From contig VZTI01005567.1 in the NCBI GenBank assembly GCA_013397865.1, forward strand, positions 736,248 to 800,247: a stretch of DNA of 64,000 bases, read 5' to 3'. The DNA comes from Struthidea cinerea (lineage: Eukaryota; Chordata; Aves; Passeriformes; Corcoracidae). Of the stretch, positions 24,082 to 36,755 are shown one piece after another. Position 1 is the stretch's first letter; every line of letters starts with the position of its first letter. The translations under genes and the position numbers were made by a program. The notes beneath the pieces were generated by a model, which was not told where the DNA came from, searched no databases, and saw only the letters and a program-made list of their open reading frames with translations.

Positions 24082-24363
24082 CACACCTCTGGAGTGCCGT
24101 GTCCAGCTCTGGCTCCTCAGCACGGCAGGGCCAGGGAGCTCCTGGAGCGGGGCCGGCGGAGGCTGCGCAGCTGAGGAAGGGCCTGGAGCATCTCCGTGCC
24201 CAGGACAGGCTGAGGGAGCTGGGGCTGCTCAGCCTCGAGAGGAGCCCCAGCTGAGAGGGGCCCCTAAAGAGCAGAGCCCGGGCCCTGCCCGGACCCCTCC
24301 CTGCAGCCGGGGACAGCCGGGGCTGAGGGCCCCTCTCAGCTGGGGCTCCTCTCGAGGCTGAAC
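24082..24363 (+). repeat. CR1 fragment carrying a 34-bp foldback
   Basis: The copy begins near AGAAACACACCTCTGGAGTG and continues with CR1 blocks CCGTGTCCAGCTCTGGCTCC, GAGCTCCTGGAGCGGGGCCG and CTGAGGGAGCTGGGGCTGCT, corresponding to the ORF2 C-terminal region, plus strand. At 24,230 it enters an inverted repeat whose arms, made of CR1 sequence, face each other across a GC-rich spacer. After the second arm the sequence leaves CR1 at about 24,363. It lacks the CR1 3' end. Confidence 0.88.
24230..24360. repeat. Perfect 34-bp inverted repeat, 63-bp spacer
   Basis: The left arm is 24,230-24,263 (CAGCCTCGAGAGGAGCCCCA onward) and the right arm is 24,327-24,360. They are exact reverse complements over 34 bp. 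The spacer is GC-rich and has its own short CCGGG-type complementarity. A single strand could fold into a long hairpin. Confidence 0.95.
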
Positions 24364-26844
24364 TGTACCCAAACCTGACACCCACTGACAGTCAATCAGC
24401 TTCCTCAGCAATCCTGAGTGAGAACATCTTCCTTTTAGCCAAACATCCTTCACAGCCTCTTGGAGAAATGATAAACTCACCAACTAAAGGCCTTCAGCAG
24501 TCCTCCTGCAATATAAGCTGCTGAAATCTTATTTTTATGATAATAAGATGACTTGAAAACACTTCCATGTATTAAAAAACCTATTAATACTTTTCTTGTC
24601 TGACAGACTTGCAAATGTATTCCTGCTTTGTGCCTTTGGCAGCAGCATTCAATGGCCAAGCGTTTTCAGAAAATTGAAAGTTTTCCTGACCTTTCCTGCA
24701 GCAAAAAGTCACCGACTTCCCCTGCTGTGTATTTGCATAGGGAGTGCTCTTAAGCCAGCAGCAGTCAAAGTTGTGTCCAGGACTGTATCCTCAACTAGAG
24801 GTGAGTCTGACAGGAGTTCCTTCAGCCAAGTGCCTTAGAACCTGATGATTCAAATTTTATGAATTTTGCCCTTTTTTTGTATTCCTTATCCTTTTGTTAC
24901 TAAATTCAAAGTTGTTGTCGCCTTTAAATGGAATTGGTCGAACACTGGTGTGGCCAGAAGAGGATTTGGGTTATGCAGAGCTGAATGATGAAGTGTCACA
25001 ATCATCAGCCTCCTGCCACCGACCTCTCTGGATAAAGCCTGGCTGTGGATGATCCTTCTCCCCCACCTTGCACTGCTAAAGGCCTGCGACACAGCCTTGA
25101 GCTGGATTAGTTCTGCCCACTAACCTCCCTTACCTGAGCGGTCTCCTCGTGGCTTTCTCACTCTTCTAGAGCCACGCTGTGGAGCATTAATTTGCTGCAG
25201 CTCTTGTCATTTGTAAAAGGCTATTTGCATGTTTTGTTCATTATTAGAGCCCGACTCATGTACCAGGCCAGCCACTTCTGATCATCCCTGTTCTAAACAC
25301 TCAGCTTTGAAAGAAAAGCCCAGCCCGAGTGAAGCATTTACTGGTGAAAGGGGCCGTAAATCACCCTGGCCGAGCTCTCCGAAGCAGCTGGGCAGGGAGA
25401 ACTTTCCGAGCTGGAAATGCTCCCCCACCTTTCTGCAGGCTCTCGGGCTTTTGATAAACATGAGCAATTAGCACCTTTGCAGACATCATTTTCCTTCCCC
25501 ACTGATGGAATATTGGATACCCAGAAGGAAACTGGGCCTTGGAGGGAAGCTCCAGGAAGGTGGGCAGGATGGTGGACGGGATGATGAACACTGCTTCGAC
25601 TCATCCACGGAGGGCTGTGCTCACACATCCTCTCTCTCAGCCACATCTCCCTGCCCCTGCAGTGACAGCAGCTCTGACAAGCCCATTTCTGTCTGATGGG
25701 AAGAAAAACAAACATTGCAGTGGATAATCAAACAAATGTGGGCTCTTCAGTTCTTGGATGGGAACTCCAGCTAATGCCATAAAACACGGGAAGAATGCTC
25801 TATAATTAATTCCTTCTCTGGAAATATTTGACTAGGTTTGGGATGTCCTACAGGAACAACACTGAAGTCAGCAGCAGCAGTAAAGGTTGCATGAGTCTGG
25901 AACGGAGGGATTTTCCTCAAAGTATATACCTGGGAGAAGCTGGAGCTGAGATGCTGTGGGGTTAAGCAGGGGAATGTAGTGAGGCATTATAAAAACACCC
26001 AAGCAGACCTGCTTACATCCCTGCAACCACCTGAGGGAAGCTGTACCTGCAAAGAGGAGACAGTTTTACACTTCTGCAGCCACTGTCACACACATCTTTC
26101 CAAGGCAGGGTTCAGCTCCTGCTTTCCTGCTGCCTTCCCATCTAATCTGTTTCCAGCTATGACAGTAGCTGAGCTATTGCCAAGAAAACCACATCGTGGT
26201 TTAAGTGATGCTGTGATCATTTACAGCCTGGAACACAGAGCTCTGGTGTGTGACTGCAGCAGTCACAGCAATGGCATGGGCACCTCCAGAGAGCGGGATG
26301 GACATTCACAGTGTTAATTAAACCAATCACCACCAGAAAGTGCTGGCAAGAAGAGAAGCAAGTCATGAACCCTAGTGGGGCATAGATACAGGAAGCTGAG
26401 CCTGAGGAAACTCTCTGACTGTTCCGTTCTGGACCCCAGGAGGATCTGAGGGATGCTCCAGAAGCATGGGAGCACATACAGCCATTTTTTGAAATTTCCA
26501 CACCACCAGAGCTGCATCTCATGAGGGTTCTGTCTTTATTCTGGACTGTGAGCTTCCCTTCTCCCCAGCCTACCTCATTACACAATTCCTCTGTTCATCA
26601 CTAATTCCCTTCCCCTCCAGGTGATGAGAAATGGGCATTCCCCATCCTTTGCCTTTAATCCTCCTCCAGAACATGGACCTCGCCTCACAGCACCTCAGAG
26701 GTTCAGCCTGCAAGGCTCTGTTTGCCCAGGGCGGGTTGTCGAGGTCCCTCGGGGCTCTCAGTGCCAGGGACTGGTGTCAGGGTGGCACCCACATCCCACA
26801 GGTGTCAAACCCTAACCCAGTGTGTGTAGGATGCATTAACTGAT
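24364..26844. other. Unique non-coding stretch
   Basis: I recognise no gene, RNA or repeat. Open frames are short and overlap on both strands, for example 25.28-25.73 kb. Confidence 0.5.
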
Positions 26845-27112
26845 TGTTAATTGGGTTTGTGGTGCCAGGTTTTGGTAGTGGGAAGGGCTACAGGGGTGGT
26901 TTCTGTGAGAAGCTGCTGGAAGCTTCCCCCATGTCCAGCAGAGCCAATCCCAGCTGGCTGCAGGATGGACCTGCCGGTGGTCAAGGCTGGGCCAGTCAGG
27001 AATGATGGGAACACCTCGGGAATAACGTGTTTAAGAAGGGAAAAGAAAAGTTATGGCACAGATGTAATTGGGTGCATGGAAGAGGGGGATGAGAATATGG
27101 GAGAGGAACTGA
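26845..27112 (+). mobile_element. Old endogenous-retrovirus LTR fragment (probable)
   Basis: The segment starts TGTTAATTGGGTTTGTGG, with the TGTT typical of LTR ends. It carries blocks I associate with a common avian ERV LTR: GGTTTTGGTAG, GGGCTACAGGGGTGG, TTCTGTGAGAAGCTGCTGGA and GAGCCAATCCCAGC. A TATA-like GTGTTTAAGAAGGG follows near 27,027. Similarity fades after about 27,112, so the 3' part of the LTR is missing. No retroviral gene is nearby. The family name is left open because I could not search a repeat library. Confidence 0.62.
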
Positions 27113-28800
27113 AATCTTAAGAATTAATTTTACCTTTGGCACAGCTTTGGTTTTACTGAAAAAAGAAATATAAAAGGAGGGAAGATGTTGACAAGAGGTG
27201 GTAAGAAGTTTTATCTATGGAGGAATACAAGATGAACCTACTGAGTGCTGAGATCTGCTGTGGGTTACAGCTCCTCTCATCCTGAACAAAAGCTGAATTT
27301 CTATGCCTCAGTTTGTCGCACATTGAGACAGACGAGCATTAATTAAATTTGCAGAATGTGTTGAAGTCTTTTGAGGAAACGCACATGGGATGATAAATAA
27401 ATAAATTTCAGACCAGGCCGTCTGGAGTCACTGATCTGCAGGGACAGGGCTGTGTGGGTGCCTCCAGCAGAGGAGCAGTAACAGGGGCAGTGACAGCTCC
27501 AAAGGCTCTGAACCAAAACCCCTTTTCAAGAGAAGTCAAGACACATTCCATCAGTCACTTCTTTCTGGAGCCATCAGGTGAAACTCAAAGGGAGTTTTGG
27601 AAAGCTGCTTGCACAACCCCAGAGGTTCTTTAGAAAAGACAACGTCAAACTTGGACTATTGAAATTATTTTCCAACTGGATGGCAAAGCAGAGGATACAA
27701 GGAAAAGAATATGAAAAGGCTGGGATGGTGACCAACCCCCAACCTACTTCCTTCTTGTTTTGAAATACAAATCGATTTACAAACGAAGTGTCAGATGCCG
27801 TTGTCACAAGCCATCATTCCTACAGCTGCTGGCCTACAGGGGGACAAAAGAGCAGTACAGTATTGGCAAAACTGCTCCTTACAAAGGAAAAATTGAATCC
27901 ACATTTCTAGACCCAGGGGTGGATTACCAGGAGGGCATCAGGGTGCACAATGCCATGGATTTCTCTGCCTCCCCTCCTCTTCCTTCCGAGCCTGCCTTCC
28001 CAGGCAAGCCATGCAACAGCCCTGAGCTCCTGCAGCACAGCAGAGCCTGGGAGAACTCACCCGTGCAGAGAAAGGGTTAAAGAGGACAATAAAACACAGC
28101 AGGTGCAAGCACACGAGAAAGAAATAAAGCAAAATTCCCTCCTTATGGGAGCAATAGAAATGATTGAGAGCGTGGACTCTGTAATCTGCAGAAACTGGGG
28201 CGACACTGTTGAGTCAAATTAAATGCACAGAGTGGAAAAATCCGAGCCCGACAATCCGTCTGTGTCATGTGTCTGCAGATAATTTACTGCCACGGTTGGA
28301 GTCTGCCTTCGAAGGATTCGGGGGGAGAATGAACGTGTGGGACTTGTGTCCCTGTGCTGTATGGACACGTGTGCATGTCTGGAACCACGCTGAGGAGTGA
28401 GGAACAGGACAGGAAATTTTTTGCACTCCCCAATCCCTCAGCTCCTGGTTAAGAGTTGTCTCCACCCTGTCACTCCAAGCATTGCATTTGCTTATCAGGA
28501 GACAGTGAAAGAAGAACCAGGGTGAAGCCCTGGAAGGCAGGTGTTTGCTCAGGGCAGGGAGGGGCAGGGAGGCCAGGAAGCCCCTGGAGGGATGTGCCCT
28601 CCCTGGGAGCCACTGAGCTCCTGAATTCCTGCCCTCGGCTGCCAGCTCACAGCAGTGCTGGGCCAGAGCCCGACATTCCCTCCCTGAGCCCTTCCCAGCC
28701 TCCTCAGGCAGCTTCAGGTGCGGACACACAAATCATTGTGACAAAGCCAGGCTCTGAAAATACACCCAGGAACGCCAGCACTCGGGGCAGTGCCACATGA
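27113..28800. other. Unique non-coding stretch before minisatellite
   Basis: No gene was recognised. Positions 28,205-28,330 (with GATAATTTACTGCCACGG) look like possible conserved non-coding sequence. A compact G-quadruplex-type run lies at 28,552-28,569. Confidence 0.45.
28552..28569 (+). other. G-quadruplex motif
   Basis: GGGCAGGGAGGGGCAGGG has four G-tracts of three or more with loops of one or two bases, a strong intramolecular G-quadruplex pattern. Confidence 0.7.
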
Positions 28801-29029
28801 GGGATACAGGGCTGGGATGCAGGGGTGGGATACGGGGATGGGATGCAGGGATGGGATGCAGGGCTGGGATACGGGGATGGGATGCAGGGATGGGATGCAG
28901 GGCTGGGATGCAGGGCTGGGATGCAGGGCTGGGATACAGGGATGGGATGCAGGGATGGGATGCAGGGATGGGATGCAGGGATGGGATACAGAGATGGGGT
29001 ACAGGGACAGCATACAGGGACAGGATGCG
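28801..29029 (+). repeat. 13-bp G-rich minisatellite, about 17 units
   Basis: The unit is GGGATGCAGGGAT with variants GGGATGCAGGGCT and GGGATACGGGGAT. The last units degrade into GGGTACAGGGACA and then stop. Thirteen is not a multiple of three and the unit lacks stops, so long frames stay open on both strands (a Gly-Trp-Asp-rich frame on plus, a Pro-Ser-His-rich frame on minus). I regard these as satellite artefacts. The dense GGG tracts could form G-quadruplexes. Confidence 0.96.
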
Positions 29030-32000
29030 TGCCATGTCCCACTGCCCACCAGCCCACCGTGGTTCAGGGCAGGGTAAGTGTAACTTCTGTCCTGGCTGCA
29101 GGAGCCTGGAACAACTCAAGAAAAGAAAATTCCCTCCCACACGCTGCTCCAAGGGTGGGAGTGAGCACAGCACCAGCAGCTCTGCCTGGCCCTGCCTTTA
29201 CCAGGAGTCTCAGCCAAAGCCCCTGGTGCAGATAATCCAAGCAGACAGGTCGGTATTAGAGCCCAGCACGCTTTTTGGAGGAGCCCTTCTCCTCTGCAGT
29301 GATTTTCCCTGCCACCCATCGGGCTGGACTTCGCTGTCAGTGTTGGATTTCAGCTCAGAGGTTTGTGCTGCAGCTGCTGGCTGGGTTCAGCTCTGTGTGA
29401 TCAGCTCTAGGAACCTTTCAGGGTGAAATACAAAACTGGGGCATTTTGGTGCATTACCAGTGATGCTCTGGCATGACTCCTTGGTGTTCATTAATGCCAG
29501 GCAAGTTTCAAGTGCCCCAGAGCTTTTTATTCTGTCTAACAGATCGATGCAAAGCAAGAATCACAATTTGTCTCCTTTCTGTAACACACACAAAACCCAG
29601 ATCACAAAACTCAGCAGGGTTGCTTCACTGGTATCAAATGCAAATTGCACCAAAGCCAGGGAGTCCCAGGGGTTGGGAGGGGAAGGCTGAGCCACAGAGG
29701 TTTGCAAGTCCTGGAACAGAGAGGCTGCCTTGGGATCAAATTCCCCTGCAGTGTGCACATCTCCACTGCCTCGGTGCTGCACCTGGGCTGCAGGGAGCAG
29801 GGGCTTTCCTGCTGTGGGAGGGAGGGACTGTGCCCACGCCAGAGAGTTTCAAATTCCTCCAGTTCTGAGTCTTTCTTACACCTCCCTTCATCTGATCAAT
29901 TATCACCCGTTTGGAGAGAGATCAGCAGGCCTGCCTTCCCCTGCACTGCTAATTACTGGATTTAGTTACCTGCCAGCAGCAATCTGCAGTGCTGAGATGG
30001 GAAGTAAATATTCCCTGGCTCCGTTCCAGCACCCAAACATTAAATTGTACTCTAGTAATCATACAGAAGTTAATTGGGTATCTCAATAGGCTGGGATTAT
30101 TTATTCCATAATGTCATGGCCTGACAGTTCTCACAGGACATTTGTTTGATGCTGCTTACTTCAATTTATGGGCTTTGGACAGCAAACTGCTCTGCTGCTG
30201 TCAGGGGGAATTTGGGGGGCTTTAGCCTCCAAAAACACCCCCTGGGCAGGGGCTGGGGTTCCAAAATCCCAAACTGCTCCCAGTGCTCACCGTCCATGCA
30301 GCCAGGACATGGGATGTCTATGCCAAGGAAAGGAAACTGGAATAAAAATTTCTGAAAGGGAAACACAAACCTAGGGCCCTCCCTCGTATCTCTCTAATAA
30401 AACTGTCTGGAGGGAAAATTCAAATGTAATTTTTTCTGTATTTCTACAGCAAGAAATCACATTGGAACCAAAGCAGTGTCTGATTTGTTTCTCTGCCAGC
30501 AGTACTAAAAAAACATCAAACTGAGCACAGCGAGGCTTCACTGACAAGTTTACAAAGCTCAGAAATGTCTTTTAAAGGTGTCATTTTTTTTAGCAAAATG
30601 GAGTTTCAAAATCCGTACCTACACAAATCTAACACAGGAGAATTCAGCTGGCTGGCCTGCACTCAGGCACAGCCATTCAGGAAGGGAAAAACACTGTAAA
30701 GAATTATTAGTAAAAGTGTTTACAGGAGTTTGGAAAATCTGAATATGTACAAACCTGCTTCTCCAGACAGGAGCTTCATCTTCTCAGAAGGCAGAATCAC
30801 TTCTGTCCCCTCTGCCTCCCCGAGAGCCCCTTCCCCAGCCCTGAGTGGCCACGGGGACAGAGGGGTCTCGGGGAGACAGAGCTCAGTGTTCGCATGGACA
30901 GAAGCTCAGCCGAGTGAGGCACCAGTTCATGTACGTGTGATTTATGTGTCCCGTCTACATCCCAGTGCTCTGTAGGATGCGCTGCACGCAGGCTGAATTC
31001 CACATCCCCACATGGATCAAACCATCCCATGACAATGGGATGACAATGGGCACAGGGAATCAGACACACTTTATCAGATACAAGAAGAGCTCGAGTATCC
31101 AGGCACTGGGGGACTCCCAAAGGCTGTCAGAGGATGCCCCTGCAGCCCTCAGCATCAATTAGGATGTAACTAATGACTCGTCTGGGGAGGAGGCCATGAC
31201 CCCAGCCCTAATGGAGAGCTGTGGCCTGTCCTGCAGGGTGAAGCGTGGGGACCGTGGCAGCCGAGGACTGACACCAGGATGAACAGTGTTTGCTTGGACA
31301 AGAGCTCTTTGTTGGGCAGTCCATTGAGGGGTTTGGTTTCAGGCCTGAAGAGGTGTCTGGTTACTCTCCCACTCGGAGATAAGGTACCTGAATGTCTTGT
31401 GCAAACACAGCAGGGCCACAGGGAGAACAACACGTTGTGGAAAAAGGCTCTTGGTTGCACGCTGTCAAAGGGGAGAATGTTCCGAGGAAAAACCAAACAA
31501 TTCCCCCTGACTTTTGTTAGCACTGATGGAAAGTGGCAAGGTATAAAAAGGAGCTTTACGGCTTGCCAGAGCGTGGCTGGGAGGGAACAGATGGCCAATT
31601 CATCTCCACCGAGCTTGGCACTTCCAACAAAAGAAACAATATGTGTTTGGCTGCCCTAATTTCTCCCCCAGGTATCCCGGCAGGTGACTGGGATGTCTGA
31701 TGACAAGAATGACTTGACTTGTGCTCCCCAAGAGCACGTGTTGCTTGTTGCTGTGGCCTTGCCATTGTTTTGCCCAATCTCCCATTCTTCTGCAGCACTC
31801 GGGGAGGTGTCTCCAGATCCAGGAGACAACAGCAAACCTGGATGGCACCACCCGAACCCAGCACTCACAGGGACTCCTGTTTCACATGGAGATCCATTCC
31901 AGTAGCCCTCATTTCAGTCTGCAAACATCTATTTTCCAGCACTGGAGTTGCACACAGCACATCCCAGGGATGCTTTGCTGAATGCGACTGGCTGTAAAAA

Positions 32001-35000
32001 TTCCAAGATTAGACCGAGGGATTCAAAACCGAGTTGGCTACCCCAGCATGTTTTCACATTTAATGTTATTTCCCAGGCACAACCTTGATTTCCAGTTTTA
32101 TATTTTCCTACACAAGGGATAAGCTGCTCCACTTTCCCACAGAGAGTCTGAGGGCTGTGCCAGGATGGCTTTGACAGGGGAAGGAGGGCAAGGGAAGGGC
32201 AGAGATCCTTCTCACCCTGATGCAGCGTGCATGGGGCTCATGTATCAGGGCTAAAGGAGAGCCATAGTTGAGTCAAACACAAAATTGTATTTCTGGTAAA
32301 ACGCATCTTCCCCCAGCTCTCACACTAAGCTGGAGGTTGGTGCAGTCTGGCACATACCAAGATCCTTAAACTTTGCAAACAAAACACCGAAAGGGAGCAG
32401 TGGGTCTGGAATGTTCTCGGGGTGGGCAGTGTGGATCCATCAGCCACCAGCAGGACTCTCCTGCACTTTTAATATTCTCCTGCCATTGCTTTTTGTTCCA
32501 ACAACAGCAGAGCAAATTAAGAACCAAGTCTAAGAGGCACTGGAGGCTGCTGCCCGATCAGGAACAGAGGATGGGAGTTCACATGATCTCTGCAAGGTTA
32601 TCCTGAAAACCCCACACTCCAGCGCTCCCGGGAGTCCAACTCTAACTAAAATTTGTCCGGCGTCACAAATGATACTCTACCATACATTAATGATGAGGCC
32701 AGATCATTAAGTCGAAGTAAAAATCATGGATGACTAAAAATTATTCACTGGAAAACGTCTAGAGAAATATTATTAATAGCTCAAATTCAAGTGACATTGT
32801 AAAGAAACTGATTTTTGTTTGTGTTAGTGATGCATGAGGAAAAGCTGTGAGGGGTTAACTAAGGATTTTATCCATAAGCTATTTTATTAGGAAATACAGT
32901 GTTATATTCCCCACAGAGCAAAAAGTTGTTTTGTCTTATTAGTAAATATTGACTAAAAAACACTGATTAAATGAGCGTTCCCATGCTGCTGACTCAACCA
33001 CATCCGCGTTTGTTCCCTTAAGAGAGCATTGCACATGCTGAACATACATCCAGAGGAATCAATCATTAGACATATGGTTAGGATATTATCTTTTCCAACC
33101 CAAAAGTCCAGGCTTTCAGGGAGAAACCAAGAGCCAAGACAAGTTGTTAGACTTGGTTATCTCTCAGAAGCACAGCAGAACAGGCCACACCCCAGCCTTT
33201 GCCATATTCACATATTTTAAGGAATTTCTAAACAGAATCATTGAATTATTTTTATTTCTCATCTCATTATTTTATGCTGTGGTTATCTATATGGAAATGG
33301 AATAGTCTTGCAATGAAGACTACAACCCTGAATCTGCATGATTTTAGGCAAATACTCTCCAGCCTGGTTTTAAAGATGCTTGATGAAGATGCAGAGCAGG
33401 GATACTTTAGAAGAGGCCTTGATGTTTCCCCACCACCAGTTTCAAGGGAATTGAAACCTATAACCTGTCTCACTTAAGTCTTGCAACAGGGAGTGGAACA
33501 AGGCCTAAATATCTTTAAAATGCTTGGGTTGGACAGATTTTCAACACAGCTCAGCTCAAATTTCCCCTCTTCAGCAGGATCCACATGAAGTCAGAGCGCC
33601 GGGCCCGGGGCTCGCTGGCTCAGCTCTCCAAAGGCTGCGCAGCATTTTTGGGAATCTCGCCCCTTTCTCGTGTTCCTGGGTGAAAGATGAGCTGCTTGGA
33701 AAGTCCAGCTTTCCTTTTCTGTAAAATAAGGCTCCCAACACACTGCTGCTCACACAGGCTTGGGAAAGCAAGAACTGTCCAGAGCCCAGGCCTTCAAATG
33801 GCTCCTGAGAGAAGCAAACCAGGTCAGCCCCTCTCCCTGCACGTCCCATTCCATGTTATCATCAATATTCGTCATTCCACCAGGCCACAGTCTCTTTTCC
33901 CATCTTCACATGCTGGCTTCTAAGATGAGGCAATTTAATTCAAAATGTTTAAAACTACTGAGAGAGAAAAGCTGCTGCAGCCCTTCAAGTGACAGCTGGG
34001 GAACAACCTCAGAGGTCACACTTAACAACTTTACTGTCAACTATTTCTGATTATAGTGAAAGTACTGGGATCCAAAAGTCCTCAGATCTACTCCTCGTTT
34101 CAAATAGTGTGGACAATGACAGTTATATGTACACAGACTGAATTTTTGTAGCCTAAAATTTTTCTGTGTGATCCTAATACTGTTAGTTCCCAGCAGGCTT
34201 TTGAGGAAGAAAAATTAAGTACTGAAGATAGTTATTAACCAAGAGTTATATTCTTGGTTCTGAAAAAAAATGTATGGCCCTAATTTTTGAATCTTGTCAT
34301 GTGTGAGGGACCTAAACCAAATTTAAGAAGGGAGCGCAGGTGGATTTTGACAAAACAGATGATCTGAAGGGTAAAATTCCATCAAATCTGGAAAATTCCT
34401 TTTTGAAAAATGACATTTAAAATTGAAAGCATTTTCTGATGAAACCTATTAACAACACTCCTTTTTAGAGTGCCTGAGTAATGCTCAGTGGTGTCTCAGC
34501 CACATATTCCCAGGATACCTTACGGTTCCCCAGATGTGTAGCCCTGGTGGCAGAACCTGTGTAGCTACTTGTGAACAAGAAAATCGTTCATGCCCCTGCC
34601 CCAGAGTCACTGCAGAGCAGCTCTCCAGGCCCCAGAGCCTGCCAAGACCAGGATTCGGATGGAGCTGCCCCGTTGGGATGAGCTCCACGTGCCATCGGAT
34701 TTGGGAGAGCGGCCGCCCTGCTGGGCCAAGCTTGGCTCTCTGCTGCTCAAACGTGCTCGTTACTGGCCTGGGCCATAATTACAGGAACCCTGGGAGCATG
34801 AGGGAAGGGACAAGTGCAATCCTCTGTAAAATACGTCCCAGCTGGGGATGACATCATGGCCATTGATCAACGCGGGAGCCCTGCAGTCCCGATCCAGCCT
34901 CTCATGTACACGGAACAGCAAAAGGAAGCAAGGGCTGCACCCACCTGCCCTGGCGAGGCATCTGCCAAGGATTTCTTCGTGTCCCAGGACACTGCCAAGC

Positions 35001-36559
35001 CTCTCCAGGACTTTTCTAAAAAGAAAAACCAGTGAGAGGCTTCTTTCCAAGGATACTGGAATACTTCATGCCCATGGGTTTGCTGTGTCAGGAGCAGCTC
35101 CTGAGGGAGTTAAGAGCTGCTAAACTTCTTCTTCAGGTGGGCAGACTGAGACACAGAAGGGCTGAAGTGTGACACTTGAAACTCTTACCAACCTAGGCAA
35201 CTGCCTTTATGTACATTTATATTTTAAACAAATACACTGAGTGATGGGGTTTTCTTCTCCCATTTATCCAACTTACAGCTCCCAGGCTGAGCTAAAGCCC
35301 TTTCCAAACCTGTCCCAGCTCCCAGGCTGAGCTAAAGCCCTCTCTAAAGCTGTCCCCTCGGTGCAGCACACGCAGCCTCACGGTGCATTCCAGTCAATCA
35401 GCAGAAAGTCCCACACTCCCTCCTGGATGTTCTCCCTCCCTTCTGGATTAGTCCCAAGCTCCAAGCACTCCAGTAGGCACTGACAGACGGCAGGAGATGA
35501 TGTAGAGGCACAATCAGATCAGACTAGGGAGAGTACAAATCTGTACAGCATAATGAGTCTTCTATTGCATATATCAGAGCTTTGAAACTTTTCTAGTTAA
35601 ATATATAGTCTGAAAACGTTCAGCGTATATCATCTCATCGGAACAACAGGCTTCCATTGTTCCCGTGGCATAAATCTCTCACAGGCTCCTAACAGCACAT
35701 GATTTCCACCGGCTCCAGGCTGATATAGTGTGGCACGAGGAGAGGAGGGTTTGTACATGGAAATTGACTTACACTGTAGGAACAAATTTTGCATTGTTCT
35801 GGACCTGCAAGTCACACGTCTTGCACAGAGTGCTGTGAGGGGAAATAGCTGAATAATCAGGTGTGTTCCGCCTGCTGGAGTGATCTGCAGCTCGGGCACT
35901 GTGGCACCACAGCCCCATCTGCTCCTGCAGCACAGCCCAGCAGTGGCAGAGAGGACACAACAGCCCCAGCCCTCCGGGGTCCAGGATGATTTGGGGATGC
36001 TCCGACCCCACACAGCCGTGCCACTCCCTGGCACACAAGACCTGTCCCCTGCACCCTCCAACCCCAAAATGGATTTGTTGGTGCTCTCTCTCAACTCTGT
36101 GAGGGAGAGTAGGACCCCCTCAGGGGAATCGCGGATCATTTACAGCTCGTGGTCCTGTGTCGGGATGAGCAGCAGACACAGGTAGGCACTTAGTGGCTGC
36201 CAGGTGGAAGATATCTGCGTGGCAGGGAAATGTCCACGTTTCGTCTTTGCTGAATCAAGCTCCACAGCTGTCTGGAGACAGCTGCTGCTCTGGGGCCAAG
36301 AAGAGCTTGGTATTAGGCCCTCTAAAGGCAGTGGTCCCGGCTAGGCAACCTGCTGCTCTGCCTACTGCTCTCTTATCAAAAAGGACCTGCTCCTGCATCA
36401 CAACAGGCTGCCTGGAGCTGGTGGATGCTGGATAGAAGTGTTTTTATCCTAAAAGAAGACATGGTCATGCTTAACCTCCTTCCTTGTCACCTTTGTTTCC
36501 ATGCCCATACCTGCCCCTGGTCACTCTTCCCTGCAGCTGTCTTCCCATTCCTTCTTTTT
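29030..36559. other. Repeat-poor non-coding stretch
   Basis: I recognise no transposon or exon in these 7.5 kb. AT-rich, complex blocks at 29,940-30,130, 32,640-32,980 and 34,040-34,450 have the texture of conserved non-coding elements, which is a hypothesis only. An 11-bp duplication (ATGACAATGGG twice) lies near 31,029-31,050, and a 40-bp tandem duplication lies at 35,276-35,355. A NotI site is present near 34,711. Confidence 0.5.
35276..35355 (+). repeat. 40-bp tandem duplication
   Basis: Two adjacent copies (35,276-35,315 and 35,316-35,355) each begin CAGCTCCCAGGCTGAGCTAA and differ at a few positions near the end of the unit. It is a simple local duplication. Confidence 0.92.
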
Positions 36560-36755
36560 CGGAATAAATTCCTCCCTGTGAGGGTGGGCAGGCCCTGGCA
36601 CAGGGTGCCCAGAGCAGCTGTGGCTGCCCCTGGATCCCTGGCAGTGTCCCAGGCCAGGCTGGACAGGGCTTGGAGCAGCCTGGGATAGTGCAAGGTGGGA
36701 CTGGATGATCTTTAAGGTCCCTTCAACCCAAACCATTCTGGGATTCTGTGGTAAG
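36560..36755 (+). repeat. CR1 LINE 3'-end fragment
   Basis: It begins near GGAATAAATTCCTCCCTGTG and continues with GGCCCTGGCACAGGGTGCCC, CCTGGATCCCTGGCAGTG and GATGATCTTTAAGGTCCCTT. It ends in CCCAAACCATTCTGGGATTC plus a short tail repeat. This is a plus-strand copy about 195 bp long, 5'-truncated with its 3' end kept. Confidence 0.95.

Noticed and set aside
28797..29426. 209-codon frame of Gly-Trp-Asp repeats
   Set aside because: It is the translation of a 13-bp minisatellite, with equal open frames on the other strand.
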